Of a stretch of DNA of 64,000 nt, positions 24,734 to 32,469 are shown piece after piece; the stretch's first letter is position 1; each line of letters begins with the position of its first letter. The notes beneath the pieces are model-generated. The model had not been told where the DNA came from. It did no database searches and saw only the letters and a program-made list of their open reading frames with translations. Source of the DNA: an uncultured Paracoccaceae bacterium (lineage in GTDB: Bacteria; Pseudomonadota; Alphaproteobacteria; Rhodobacterales; Rhodobacteraceae); NCBI GenBank assembly GCA_947503935.1, contig CANNFR010000009.1, positions 62,001 through 126,000 on the forward strand, in the 5' to 3' direction. The position numbers and the translations under genes were made by a program.

Positions 24734-24809
24734 TCGGCCGTAGCTCAGTCGGTAGAGCGCCTGGCTGTTAACCAGGATGTCGCAGGTTCGAGCCCTGCCG
24801 GCCGAGCCA
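24734..24809 (+). tRNA. tRNA-Asn (anticodon GTT)
   Basis: A complete canonical cloverleaf in normal order: acceptor TCGGCCG/CGGCCGA, D-arm GCTC...GAGC, anticodon stem CCTGG/CCAGG around loop CTGTTAA (anticodon GTT), variable loop ATGTC, T-arm GCAGG TTCGAGC CCTGC, discriminator G73 and encoded CCA (24807-24809). U1-A72 and G73 are normal for tRNA-Asn. Unlike its neighbours it is not permuted and has no Y-type closing stem. It is the only bona fide tRNA in the window and lies inside the Y RNA array between the Ro60 gene and rtcB. Confidence 0.95.
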
Positions 24810-24841
24810 AATGAAACGAAAGAAGGACGAAAGAGACGACC

Positions 24842-24975
24842 CCGGGAATGCCGGCAGGATTACAGGTAGACGCACCCGAAAGGGTGGCAGGGGCAACGCC
24901 CTTGCCGCGCTGGTTCAAACCCAGCCCGGAGCAATCCGGTGGCGGAGAAACGATCTTGCCAAGCCCTTGTCCCGG
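24842..24975 (+). ncRNA. Y-RNA-like element 4: circularly permuted tRNA-Leu mimic
   Basis: Closing stem CCGGGA (24842-24847) with TCCCGG (24970-24975); inner stem GGCAGGAT (24853-24860) with ATCTTGCC (24953-24960). Between them is a class-II tRNA in permuted order: GGTAGACGC (D-arm 3' half), an anticodon-position hairpin CACCC-GAAA-GGGTG (24873-24886), a long variable arm with AAC loop, a T-arm GCTGG TTCAAAC CCAGC (24909-24925), an acceptor CCGGA-GCAA-TCCGG closed by a GNRA tetraloop (24926-24939), then TGGCGGA (D-arm 5' half). TGGCGGA...GGTAGACGC plus the long variable arm is the tRNA-Leu pattern. Confidence 0.85.
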
Positions 24976-24985
24976 ACCCTTACCA

Positions 24986-25118
24986 TCCCGGCGAATGCCG
25001 GCGGAACTACATCGACTCCTAATCGCCAGGTCGCGGGTTCGAATCCCGCCGCTGCTACCATGGCAGCGTAGCTCAGTCAGGTAGAGCAGGACGTTTCGCC
25101 AAACCCTTGTCGCCGGGA
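24986..25118 (+). ncRNA. Y-RNA-like element 5, tRNA mimic opened at the anticodon arm
   Basis: The strongest closing stem of the array: TCCCGGCGA (24986-24994) with TCGCCGGGA (25110-25118), then inner stem GGCGGAAC (25000-25007) with GTTTCGCC (25093-25100). The interior reads anticodon-stem 3' strand TCCT (25017-25020), variable region, T-arm GCGGG TTCGAAT CCCGC (25033-25049), capped acceptor stem CGCTGC/GCAGCG (25050-25068), an intact D-arm TAGCTCAG..AGAGC (25069-25087) and AGGA (25088-25091) pairing back to TCCT. The Y stem therefore replaces the anticodon loop, not the D-loop as in elements 1 and 4. It ends 23 bases before rtcB. Confidence 0.82.
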
Positions 25119-25141
25119 CCTCAATTGAACGGAAGAAGACA

Positions 25142-26551
25142 ATGACCGAAGAAAATCGCACACCCGTCACGGGCGCCGAGCTGATCGAATGGGGCCACCG
25201 CCCCGGCGCGCAGTTTCCCGACCTTCTGGCACGCGCCAATGCCGCGCGGGCCGAGGGGTTTGGCCTGGTGCGCATCCGCGAGATGCTGGAGGGCGAGAAG
25301 CCGCCTCCGGTGGAGACGTTCGGTCTCCGCGAGACCGGCGCGCTGGCCTATCACGTGAATATCGATCCTGAGGGCGAGGACGAAGTCCAGAACGTCGAGG
25401 ATGTGAACCGCACGATGACGGCGCTGATGCGCACGCCTACGATCGAGGCTGGCGCGATCATGCCCGATGCCTGTCCGGCCGGGCCGGTCGGCACGATCCC
25501 CGTGGGCGGCGTGATTGCGGCGCGTGAGGCGATCCATCCCGGCATGCATTCGGCCGACATCTGTTGTTCGGTCATGATCACCGATCTGGGGCAGACCGAC
25601 CCCAAGGCGGTGCTGGATGCGGCCGAGACGGTCACCCATTTCGGCCCCGGCGGGCGCCGGAACGGGCAGCGCTTCACCGTGTCGCTTGAGCTTCTGGATG
25701 CGTTCCGCGCGAACCCGTACCTGAACAATCCGCGTATCCTGCGGATGGCGCAGGAGCATATGGGGACGCAAGGTGACGGCAACCACTTCCTCTTCGTCGG
25801 GCGCTCGCGCAAGACGGGGCGGACGGCGATGGTGACGCATCACGGCTCTCGCGGGCCGGGGGCGCTGCTGTATCGCGCCGGGATGGAGGTGGCCGAGCGC
25901 TACCGCAAGGAAATCTCGCCCGAGACGCTGAAGCAGAACGCCTGGATTCCGGCCGATACGCAAGAAGGCCGTGATTACTGGGAGGCGCTGCAGCTGATCC
26001 GCAAGTGGACCAAGGCCAACCACAACGCCATCCATCAGGCGACGGTCGAGGCCGCGCGCAGTAATGCGGGCGACCGGTTCTGGAACGAGCACAACTTCGT
26101 TTTCCGCCGGAACGGCCTGTACTTTCACGGCAAGGGGGCGACCCCGGCCTGGGACGGCTACGCCCAAGATGCGACGGGGCTGACGCTGATCCCGCTGAAC
26201 ATGGCCGAGCCGGTTCTGGTGGTGAAGGGGCGCGATGCCGAGCATGGTCTGGGCTTCAGCCCGCATGGTGCAGGGCGCAACTTCTCGCGGTCGGAACATC
26301 GCCGCCGGATGGGTGGGATGACCGCCGAAGAGATGATGGCGCGTGAGACCAAGGGGCTGGACATCCGCTTTCCGGCCGGGCCGATCGACCCGTCGGAGCT
26401 GCCGTCGAGCTACAAGAAGGCTGACGCGGTGGTGCGGCAGATCGAAAGCTACAAGCTGGCCGAGATCGAGGATTACATCGATCCCTATGGCTGCATGATG
26501 GCAGGCGATGTGCCGCCGCCGTGGAAAAACAAGAGGAAAGGGCGCCGCTGA
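25142..26551 (+). CDS. rtcB: RNA-splicing ligase RtcB
   Basis: A 469-residue RtcB ligase, which joins 2',3'-cyclic-phosphate or 3'-phosphate RNA ends to 5'-OH ends using GTP and Mn2+. Metal-binding residues lie in HSADICCSV (Asp139, Cys142, equivalent to E. coli Asp75 and Cys78), GTQGDGNHF is the next conserved block, VTHHGSRG supplies further His ligands, and HGAGR (375-379) holds the His that is guanylylated. The ribosome site GGAAGAAG precedes the ATG. There is no rtcA (cyclase) after it. Position after Ro60 and the Y RNAs matches the known rsr-yrl-rtcB gene order. Confidence 0.96.
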   Translation: MTEENRTPVTGAELIEWGHRPGAQFPDLLARANAARAEGFGLVRIREMLEGEKPPPVETFGLRETGALAYHVNIDPEGEDEVQNVEDVNRTMTALMRTPTIEAGAIMPDACPAGPVGTIPVGGVIAAREAIHPGMHSADICCSVMITDLGQTDPKAVLDAAETVTHFGPGGRRNGQRFTVSLELLDAFRANPYLNNPRILRMAQEHMGTQGDGNHFLFVGRSRKTGRTAMVTHHGSRGPGALLYRAGMEVAERYRKEISPETLKQNAWIPADTQEGRDYWEALQLIRKWTKANHNAIHQATVEAARSNAGDRFWNEHNFVFRRNGLYFHGKGATPAWDGYAQDATGLTLIPLNMAEPVLVVKGRDAEHGLGFSPHGAGRNFSRSEHRRRMGGMTAEEMMARETKGLDIRFPAGPIDPSELPSSYKKADAVVRQIESYKLAEIEDYIDPYGCMMAGDVPPPWKNKRKGRR

Positions 26552-26564
26552 TCCGGCGCCCTTT
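26537..26564. terminator. bidirectional terminator overlapping the rtcB stop codon
   Basis: AAAGGGCGCCG (26537-26547) pairs perfectly with CGGCGCCCTTT (26554-26564) around CTGATC, which contains the rtcB TGA. T-rich sequence follows on both strands. It serves rtcB and the convergent acetolactate-synthase-like gene. Confidence 0.8.
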
Positions 26565-26566
26565 CA

Positions 26567-28192
26567 TTACTTTCCGTCGCCCAGGTTTGCGTTTTCGGAA
26601 TAATCGACCTGCAGGGTCAAAAGCGTCGGCCCATCGGTTTCGGAGGCATCGAGCAACGCGTCAGGCAGATCGGCCAACCCGGTGCAGTGGCGGTGATGCC
26701 AGTCAAAGGCCTTGGCGAGATGCGCCCAGTCAGGATTCTGGAAATCGAGGTCGGTATGGCGCCCGGCATCCTGATCCTGTTTCCATTTGATCAGCCCGTA
26801 ACCGCCATCGTCCCAAACCATCACCGTCAGCTTCAGGCCGAGGCGCGCGGCGGTCTCCATCTCTTGCACGTTCATCAGCAAATCGCCGTCACCGCAGATG
26901 GCCAGCGCCCGGCCTTCGCAGAGCCTTGCCGCTGCAATGGCGCCGGGCAGAGCCAACCCCATGCCCGCCAGTCCATTCGGGATTATCGATTGGCCGGGCC
27001 GTTTCGGCAAAAGATGCCGCGCGATCCACATCTTATGGGCGCCGACCCCTGATATGACGATGTCCTCGCGCACGATGTGGCGATTGACCGCCCGCAAAAT
27101 GTCACGCGGCGCGATGGGGCCTTTGTCTGATCGCGTGATTTCGCGGTCGTGGGCGGCGCGCATCGCGTCGCGGGCCTCGGTGATCTCATCCGGCAGGTCC
27201 CAAGTGACGCCCGTCAGACCCGCGGCCAGGCCCTCGAGGCTTGAGCGCAGATCGCCCGTCACATCGGCCGCAAGATGCCAGCCGGCATCGGCCGGGCCCG
27301 GGCTTTGCCCCAGATGCACGACCTTGGTGTCGCCGCCATTGGTCAGTTTTTCGATCGGGTATTCGATCGGATCGAAACCGACCGACAAGATCAGGTCGGC
27401 GGCCTCGAAGGCTTTGTCGACCGGATCGGAAAACGGCTGACCGACCGTGAAAAGGGTCAGGGTATGATCGTCCGGCAAAACCCCCTGCGCCATGAAGGTC
27501 GCGGCAACGGGCAGGGTCGTGGCCTCGGCCAGGTTTTGCAGAGCTTCCGCCGCATCCGCCCGGATAACACCATGCCCGGCCAGAATGATCGGCCGTCTGG
27601 CGCGCGAAATCTGCTGTGACGCGGCGACGATCGCATCGGGTTCAGGCACGTGGCGCGGTGGATCGAAGACCGGCAGAGCCGTGCCTTCGGCCGGCGCGGC
27701 GGCGATATCCTCGGGCAAGCAAAGATGCACCGCGCCGGGTTTGTCGAAGCGCGCCACCCGCACGGCCTCGGCCACGGCGCCGGGGATCGTGTCGCCATGC
27801 AGGATCGTGTGGGAATGTTTTGTCACGGGCCGGAACAGGGCCTCAAGATCGATCATCTGATGGCTTTCGCGGCCCATCCGCGACAGGCCGCCCTGACCGG
27901 TGATCGCGACCAGCGGGATATGGTCGAGATTGGCATCGGCAACACCGGTTATCAAATTCGTGGCGCCAGGCCCCAAGGTCGCGAGGCATCCGGCGGGCTT
28001 GCCGGTCAGCCGCCCGTGGACCGACGCCATGAACGCCGCACCCTGTTCATGACGGCAGAGGACGAATTCGATCTTCGAGCCTTCGAGGGCCAGCATCAGA
28101 TCGGTATTCTCCTCGCCCGGGATCCCGAAAATGGTGTCTATTCCTGCCTTCTCCAGACATTCGACGAAAAGTTCCGCTCCTGTTTGTGTCAT
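26567..28192 (-). CDS. acetolactate synthase large-subunit-like ThDP enzyme
   Basis: A 541-residue thiamine-diphosphate enzyme of the acetohydroxyacid synthase/AlsS group. The N-terminus has FGIPGEENTDLMLAL with the catalytic Glu equivalent in CRHEQGAAFMA. GPGATNLITGVADANLDHIPLVAITGQ is the FAD/ThDP region, and AICGDGDLLMN begins the ThDP-Mg motif. No small regulatory subunit is adjacent, and the sequence is closer to catabolic or unassigned paralogues than to IlvB. The ATG at 28192 was chosen because GGGGGTGGAG precedes it closely. It follows gdhA by eleven bases and is likely co-transcribed. Confidence 0.85.
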   Translation of the reverse strand: MTQTGAELFVECLEKAGIDTIFGIPGEENTDLMLALEGSKIEFVLCRHEQGAAFMASVHGRLTGKPAGCLATLGPGATNLITGVADANLDHIPLVAITGQGGLSRMGRESHQMIDLEALFRPVTKHSHTILHGDTIPGAVAEAVRVARFDKPGAVHLCLPEDIAAAPAEGTALPVFDPPRHVPEPDAIVAASQQISRARRPIILAGHGVIRADAAEALQNLAEATTLPVAATFMAQGVLPDDHTLTLFTVGQPFSDPVDKAFEAADLILSVGFDPIEYPIEKLTNGGDTKVVHLGQSPGPADAGWHLAADVTGDLRSSLEGLAAGLTGVTWDLPDEITEARDAMRAAHDREITRSDKGPIAPRDILRAVNRHIVREDIVISGVGAHKMWIARHLLPKRPGQSIIPNGLAGMGLALPGAIAAARLCEGRALAICGDGDLLMNVQEMETAARLGLKLTVMVWDDGGYGLIKWKQDQDAGRHTDLDFQNPDWAHLAKAFDWHHRHCTGLADLPDALLDASETDGPTLLTLQVDYSENANLGDGK

Positions 28193-28203
28193 CTCCACCC
28201 CCT

Positions 28204-29547
28204 TCAAATGATACCGTATGACGCCATCGCTTTGGCCACTTTGCGGTAGCCTGCGATATTGGCGCCCCGGCGATAGTCGATACTGTCGCCGTCTTTGCCT
28301 TCTGCCATTGTGCGGTCGTGTATGCCGCGCATGATCTTGGCCAATTCGGCGTCGACCTCATCGGCTTGCATGGACCTGCGATGGGCATTCTGGCTCATCT
28401 CGAGGCCCGAGATCGCGACGCCGCCGGCATTGGCGGCCTTGCCCGGCGCGTAGAGCAGCCCGGCGTCGCGCACGATGTCGACGGCCGCACCGTTCAGCGG
28501 CATGTTCGCGCCCTCGGCGACCAACTTTGTCCCGCTCTCCACCAGTGATTTGGCGGCGTCCGCATCGATCTCGTTCTGGGTTGCGCAAGGCAGGGCGATG
28601 TCGGCGCCGAGGTCCCATGGCAATGCCCCGTCCCTAAAGGTCACGCCGAACGTTGCGGGGGGCGAGGTGATGTCTTCCCCGGCGCGCTTGCGGGCGCGGA
28701 CCCACTCAATCACCTCCTGGCTCATCCCGTCTTCGGCGACGAGGGTGCCGGACGTGTCCGAGAGCGAGATTACCTTGGCGCCTTGGCAGATCGCCTTTTC
28801 GGCGGCGTGACTGGCAACGTTGCCTTTCCCCGAGATGGCCACCCGCTTGCCCTCAAGACTATCGCCGCGCTCGGCCAACATGCATTCCACGAAGTAAATC
28901 AGCCCATAACCGGTGGCCTCAACCCGCATGGCGCTGCCGCCAAAGGTTCTTCCCTTGCCGGTTAGTGCGCCGTGAAATTCGCCCTGAAGCTTTTTGTAGG
29001 CGCCGAAGAGGTAGCCGATCTCGCGCGTGCCCACATTGATATCGCCGGCGGGCACGTCCCGGTCGGGGCCGATATAACGGCCAAGTTCGGCCATGAAGGC
29101 CTGACAAAAGCGCATCACCTCATTCGCGCTTCGCCCTTTGGGGTCAAAGTCCGACCCGCCTTTGGCGCCGCCCAGCGGCAGACCTGTCAGCGCGTTCTTG
29201 AAAATCTGTTCGAACCCCAGAAACTTCAGAACGGATTCATTGACCGAGGGATGAAACCGCAGCCCGCCCTTGTAAGGGCCGATCACGTTCGAAAACTGCA
29301 CCCGCCAGCCACGGTTGATCTGAACCTCGCCCTTGTCATCCTCCCAGACAACCCGGAACGAGATGATGCGATCAGGCTCGGAAAGCCGGGCAAGAATCTT
29401 CGCCGCCGCCAATGCGGGGTCATTCTTTTCGATCGGCAGAACGTCATGGGCGACCTCGGCCACGGCCTGCAGGAATTCCGGCTGGTTTTCGTTGCGGTCG
29501 CGGATGTCTTGCATGAATGCATCGGCAAGGTCTTGGGGGCGAGACAT
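28204..29547 (-). CDS. gdhA: glutamate dehydrogenase (hexameric, NADP-type)
   Basis: A 447-residue hexameric GDH that forms glutamate from 2-oxoglutarate and ammonia. PYKGGLRFHPSVNESVLKFLGFEQIFKNALTGLPLGGAKGGSD-type sequence holds substrate-binding Lys residues and the catalytic Lys (in LGGAKGG). VAISGKGNVASHAAEKA is the nucleotide-binding loop; EGANMPLN follows. Length and GRTFGGSAMRVEATGYG match NADP-dependent bacterial enzymes. It is followed by the ThDP enzyme and preceded, on the same strand, by a DUF1328 peptide under a probable EcfG promoter, so stress-linked expression is possible. Confidence 0.95.
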   Translation of the reverse strand: MSRPQDLADAFMQDIRDRNENQPEFLQAVAEVAHDVLPIEKNDPALAAAKILARLSEPDRIISFRVVWEDDKGEVQINRGWRVQFSNVIGPYKGGLRFHPSVNESVLKFLGFEQIFKNALTGLPLGGAKGGSDFDPKGRSANEVMRFCQAFMAELGRYIGPDRDVPAGDINVGTREIGYLFGAYKKLQGEFHGALTGKGRTFGGSAMRVEATGYGLIYFVECMLAERGDSLEGKRVAISGKGNVASHAAEKAICQGAKVISLSDTSGTLVAEDGMSQEVIEWVRARKRAGEDITSPPATFGVTFRDGALPWDLGADIALPCATQNEIDADAAKSLVESGTKLVAEGANMPLNGAAVDIVRDAGLLYAPGKAANAGGVAISGLEMSQNAHRRSMQADEVDAELAKIMRGIHDRTMAEGKDGDSIDYRRGANIAGYRKVAKAMASYGII

Positions 29548-29574
29548 GAGGTTCCTATCGGTTGTGATGGGGGA

Positions 29575-29745
29575 TCAGCGGTTTTTGCTTTGAACCAAAT
29601 CAGTGATCGCCGAGATCAGGAAAAGCGCGGTGAAAATGATGCAGAGCAGCTGCGCCATACTGGCTGACGCGCCGGCGAATCCGCCAAACGCAAAGACGCC
29701 TGTGATGGCTGCAATTATAAAAAAGGCGATCGTCCAGAAACGCAT
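29575..29745 (-). CDS. DUF1328 small membrane protein
   Basis: A 56-residue protein with two membrane segments: MRFWTIAFFIIAAITGVFAF, then GGFAGASASMAQLLCIIFTALFLIS. The GFAGASASMAQ turn between helices is diagnostic of DUF1328 (YtjA-like) proteins, which are often stress-induced. A second DUF1328 gene lies at 32222-32395. A near-consensus EcfG promoter ends about 55 bases upstream. Function unknown. Confidence 0.85.
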   Translation of the reverse strand: MRFWTIAFFIIAAITGVFAFGGFAGASASMAQLLCIIFTALFLISAITDLVQSKNR

Positions 29746-29799
29746 CGGCTTTGTACCCTTTACACACGTATTTCTGCTTTCCTTGCTCTGTTGCGACCC

Positions 29800-29824
29800 A
29801 ACCCGTCGATGGGCTTTGGGTTCC
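29800..29824 (-). promoter_or_regulatory. probable EcfG (general stress sigma) promoter for the DUF1328 gene
   Basis: On the minus strand GGAAC (29824-29820), 16 bases, then GGTT (29803-29800). The -35 is perfect and the -10 differs by one base from CGTT. The predicted transcript starts about 45 bases before the DUF1328 ATG. Confidence 0.6.
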
Positions 29825-29918
29825 ACCACTGACCGGGAACAAACGTCGCAGGCAGGCATTTCCAAGAAACTTGATCGCGGGACTTTTTGCTCCAGCTTGA
29901 GGCGTTCGTTGGAGAGAA

Positions 29919-31298
29919 ATGGGAACGGGTAAGCATATGGCACGGCAGGCGACACTCACCGAAGGGCCGATCTGGCGGGCATTGGCGGTTGTCAGCGCGC
30001 CGATGTCGATTGGGATTCTGGCGGTCCTGTCTGTCGGATTGGCCGATGCGATCTTTCTGGGGCAGTACAGCTCAACCGCTTTATCGGCGGTGGGGTTCAT
30101 CTATCCTGTCACGACGGCCATCACGTCGCTGGCCATCGGGCTGAGCGCCGGGGCCAATGCGGCCATCTCGCAAAGCATCGGCGCCGAAGACGGCAAGACC
30201 GACAGGCTGTCGCTGCACGCGTTCGGCATCGCGGTCGCCTTGGGCTGTCTGACGGCGCTTGTCTTCTGGCTGACCAGTCCGCTGATCTTCGGAGCTCTGG
30301 GGGCCAAGGGAGAGACGCTGGATGCCGTTCAGGGCTATGCCGTCTGGTGGGCTGCAAGCTTTCCGTTTCTGGTTTTGATGATGGTCGTCAATGCGATCTT
30401 CAGGGCTGCTGGGAACACAACCATACCCGCGGGCATCATGGTGCTTGCAGCGCTGGTCAATATCGCCCTGGACCCGCTGTTGATATTTGGCTGGGGCCCG
30501 GTCCCCGAGATGGGTACGGCCGGCGCCGGTCTGGCGACGTTTATGGCGCGCTGTGCGGCGGCGTTGGCCGTCATGGTCTATGCCATCCGCAGCGGTCGCC
30601 TGGGATGGCCTGACAAGCTTTTGGCAGGAATTGCGGAGTCCGCTCACAAAATCTTTGGTGTCGGCCTACCGGCGGCTTTCTCGAACGCGATCAACCCTGC
30701 GGGTATGGCGATGGTTACGGCCGCCGTGGCCACGCTGGGCGATGCGGCGGTCGCGGGTTTTGGCGCGGCGACCCGGGTGCAGTCTCTGGCGCTGGTGCCG
30801 ATGTTGGCGCTGTCGTCAGGCATCGGGCCGGTGGTGGGTCAAAACTGGGGTGCCGACAATAAGGGCCGCGCGTCACAGGCCGTGGCGGTGGCTTTTGCCG
30901 TTTGCCTGGCCTATGGCGCGATCCTGGGTGTCGGATTGCTTGTCGCCTCGGACGGCATCGCATCCCTGATGACACCGGACGCAGCGGCACAGGACCACGC
31001 CAGCGCTTATCTGGCGGCTGTCGGTCTCAGCCTGTTTGGTTATGGCCTTTTGGTGGTGGGCAATGCGGCGCTGAACGCGCGCGACAAGGCGTTCTGGTCA
31101 ATGGGCACGGGGCTTGCCCGTATCGGCGCGGTCTACGCACCGGGCGCGGCGCTGGGCGTGATACTTGCAGGATACAACGGCATTCTGGCCGCCGCGATCG
31201 CGGCAAATCTGGCTGGCGCCGGGCTGATCATCTTCGCGGTCTGGCGCAACGGCCTTCTCAGCCGGAAAGCCGTTGCCGAAGTCGCCCCGGTGGGGTGA
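29919..31298 (+). CDS. MATE family efflux transporter
   Basis: A 459-residue membrane protein with about twelve predicted helices arranged as two pseudo-repeats, typical of MATE Na+- or H+-coupled drug exporters. Family segments: VLSVGLADAIFLGQYSSTALSAVG near the N-terminus and AGFGAATRVQSLALVPMLALSSGIGPVVGQNWGA in the second half. GGAGAG upstream supports the ATG at 29919; a second ATG at 29937 (MARQATLTEGPIWRAL) is also possible. Substrate unknown. It converges on an FNT transporter gene. Confidence 0.9.
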   Translation: MGTGKHMARQATLTEGPIWRALAVVSAPMSIGILAVLSVGLADAIFLGQYSSTALSAVGFIYPVTTAITSLAIGLSAGANAAISQSIGAEDGKTDRLSLHAFGIAVALGCLTALVFWLTSPLIFGALGAKGETLDAVQGYAVWWAASFPFLVLMMVVNAIFRAAGNTTIPAGIMVLAALVNIALDPLLIFGWGPVPEMGTAGAGLATFMARCAAALAVMVYAIRSGRLGWPDKLLAGIAESAHKIFGVGLPAAFSNAINPAGMAMVTAAVATLGDAAVAGFGAATRVQSLALVPMLALSSGIGPVVGQNWGADNKGRASQAVAVAFAVCLAYGAILGVGLLVASDGIASLMTPDAAAQDHASAYLAAVGLSLFGYGLLVVGNAALNARDKAFWSMGTGLARIGAVYAPGAALGVILAGYNGILAAAIAANLAGAGLIIFAVWRNGLLSRKAVAEVAPVG

Positions 31299-31303
31299 GC
31301 GAG

Positions 31304-32134
31304 TTATTCTTCCTCGATCTCAGGGGCGATCTGGGCCCAGGCAAGCATCGTGAAGACCACGGTGCCGCCTATGACGTTGCCGACAAATGTGGGCACGAAG
31401 AAAGCGCCAAAACCTGCCAGAACGCCAAGATCACCTTGGACCATCAGGTAAGCCATCTCTACCGAACCGGCGACGACATGGGTGAAGTCGCCCATCGCGA
31501 TCAGCCAGGTAAAGATGATGATGATCGGCACCTGTGACCCGCGCCCTGAGGGCAGCATCCAGACGATCGCCGCGATCAGGATGCCTGCCGGAATGCCACG
31601 CATCATGCTTTCCCACGCCCCCATCCCGGTCGCGTGGTGCGACAGATCAGTGACGATCCCAGCGACCTCTGGGCTCAGCACATCGCCGTAGGCCAAAAAA
31701 TAGGCTGCGATGAAAGCTCCCACTACATTCGCGCCAAGCACGATTGTCCAAAGGCGCATCATCTGCGTGAAACACGTCATGTCCGGACGTAGGGCAAGGG
31801 GAACGACAGTTGTGATCGTATTCTCGGTGAAAAGCTGCATCCGTCCGAGGATCACCAGCAAGAAGCCCAGGCTATAGCCCATATTTTCGACCAGATACCG
31901 CCATTCCGTGTCAGGCAATGACCCCCTCAGATAAGCTTCACCCAGAACTGAGAAGCTGATCAGGATGCCCGCAGCAATGCCGGACCAGAAAAGCGATTTG
32001 AAGGGTCGTTCAAGCTCTTCCTCGCCGCTGCGGCGGATGACTTCGAAGACAAGCTTTGCCGAAAGAGCGGATGCGTCGGTGACCGTTTTATGTTCGTCGT
32101 CGCTTTCAATCAGTTCGGACCGGTTGTCTGCCAT
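31304..32134 (-). CDS. formate/nitrite transporter (FNT) family protein
   Basis: A 276-residue membrane protein with a charged N-terminal tail (about 40 residues) and six predicted membrane helices: FWSGIAAGILISFSVLGEAYL, LGRMQLFTENTITTVVPLA, GANVVGAFIAAYF, and GNVIGGTVVFTMLAWAQ near the end. LFTENT and GNVIGG(T) are FNT signatures; the tail suggests the YfdC-like branch whose substrate is undefined. Downstream (same strand) of a DUF1328 gene and an intrinsic terminator. Confidence 0.88.
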   Translation of the reverse strand: MADNRSELIESDDEHKTVTDASALSAKLVFEVIRRSGEEELERPFKSLFWSGIAAGILISFSVLGEAYLRGSLPDTEWRYLVENMGYSLGFLLVILGRMQLFTENTITTVVPLALRPDMTCFTQMMRLWTIVLGANVVGAFIAAYFLAYGDVLSPEVAGIVTDLSHHATGMGAWESMMRGIPAGILIAAIVWMLPSGRGSQVPIIIIFTWLIAMGDFTHVVAGSVEMAYLMVQGDLGVLAGFGAFFVPTFVGNVIGGTVVFTMLAWAQIAPEIEEE

Positions 32135-32172
32135 TGCGGGACCCTTTCACGAAGTACAATTATAATGAACAG

Positions 32173-32205
32173 AAAACGGCCGCAGGACCAGCCTGCAGCC
32201 GTTTT
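32173..32205. terminator. intrinsic terminator between DUF1328 and the FNT gene
   Basis: AAAACGGCCGCAGG (32173-32186) pairs with CCTGCAGCCGTTTT (32192-32205), one mismatch, loop ACCAG, with T-runs on both sides. It begins 17 bases after the DUF1328 stop (minus strand). Confidence 0.82.
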
Positions 32206-32221
32206 CTTAAATTGCTGAAAG

Positions 32222-32395
32222 TCAGACCGGTGGCTGACCGCGGACCGCGCGCATTATCATTGCGACAACGAAGAGAACCAGGAACACGAAGAAAAGGATT
32301 TGCGCGATGCCAGCCGAAGCGCCGGCGATACCGCCAAAACCAAGGGCGGCCGCGATCAGGGCGATCACAAGAAAGGTCAGTGCCCATCCCAACAT
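32222..32395 (-). CDS. DUF1328 small membrane protein (second copy)
   Basis: A 57-residue two-helix protein: [20 protein letters not shown], the diagnostic [12 protein letters not shown] turn, then [24 protein letters not shown] eight bases before the ATG at 32395 fixes the start, so an upstream in-frame extension was rejected. It is preceded by a perfect EcfG promoter and closed by an intrinsic terminator. Function unknown; general stress membership is well supported by the promoter. Confidence 0.88.
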   Translation of the reverse strand: MLGWALTFLVIALIAAALGFGGIAGASAGIAQILFFVFLVLFVVAMIMRAVRGQPPV

Positions 32396-32441
32396 GATTA
32401 ATACTCCTTTTATGGCTGATGCCATTCGCATCTGCTGCCAG

Positions 32442-32467
32442 AACGCGGCATAAGAGGGCGCGGTTCC
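32442..32467 (-). promoter_or_regulatory. EcfG promoter for the second DUF1328 gene
   Basis: On the minus strand GGAAC (32467-32463), 17 bases, CGTT (32445-32442): an exact match to the alphaproteobacterial general stress sigma consensus. Its -35 box is two bases from that of the divergent mscS promoter. Confidence 0.85.
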
Positions 32468-32469
32468 CC

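Noticed and set aside
24363-25118. Repeated GCGAATGCCG..GGAACTAC words as a CRISPR or direct-repeat array
   Set aside because: Spacing is irregular, the units have complementary 3' strands forming stems and contain tRNA-like folds; no cas genes are present.
29836-29862. Second EcfG promoter toward the MATE gene (GGAAC at 29836-29840)
   Set aside because: The -35 is perfect, but no CGTT occurs at 16 or 17 bases (CATT only).
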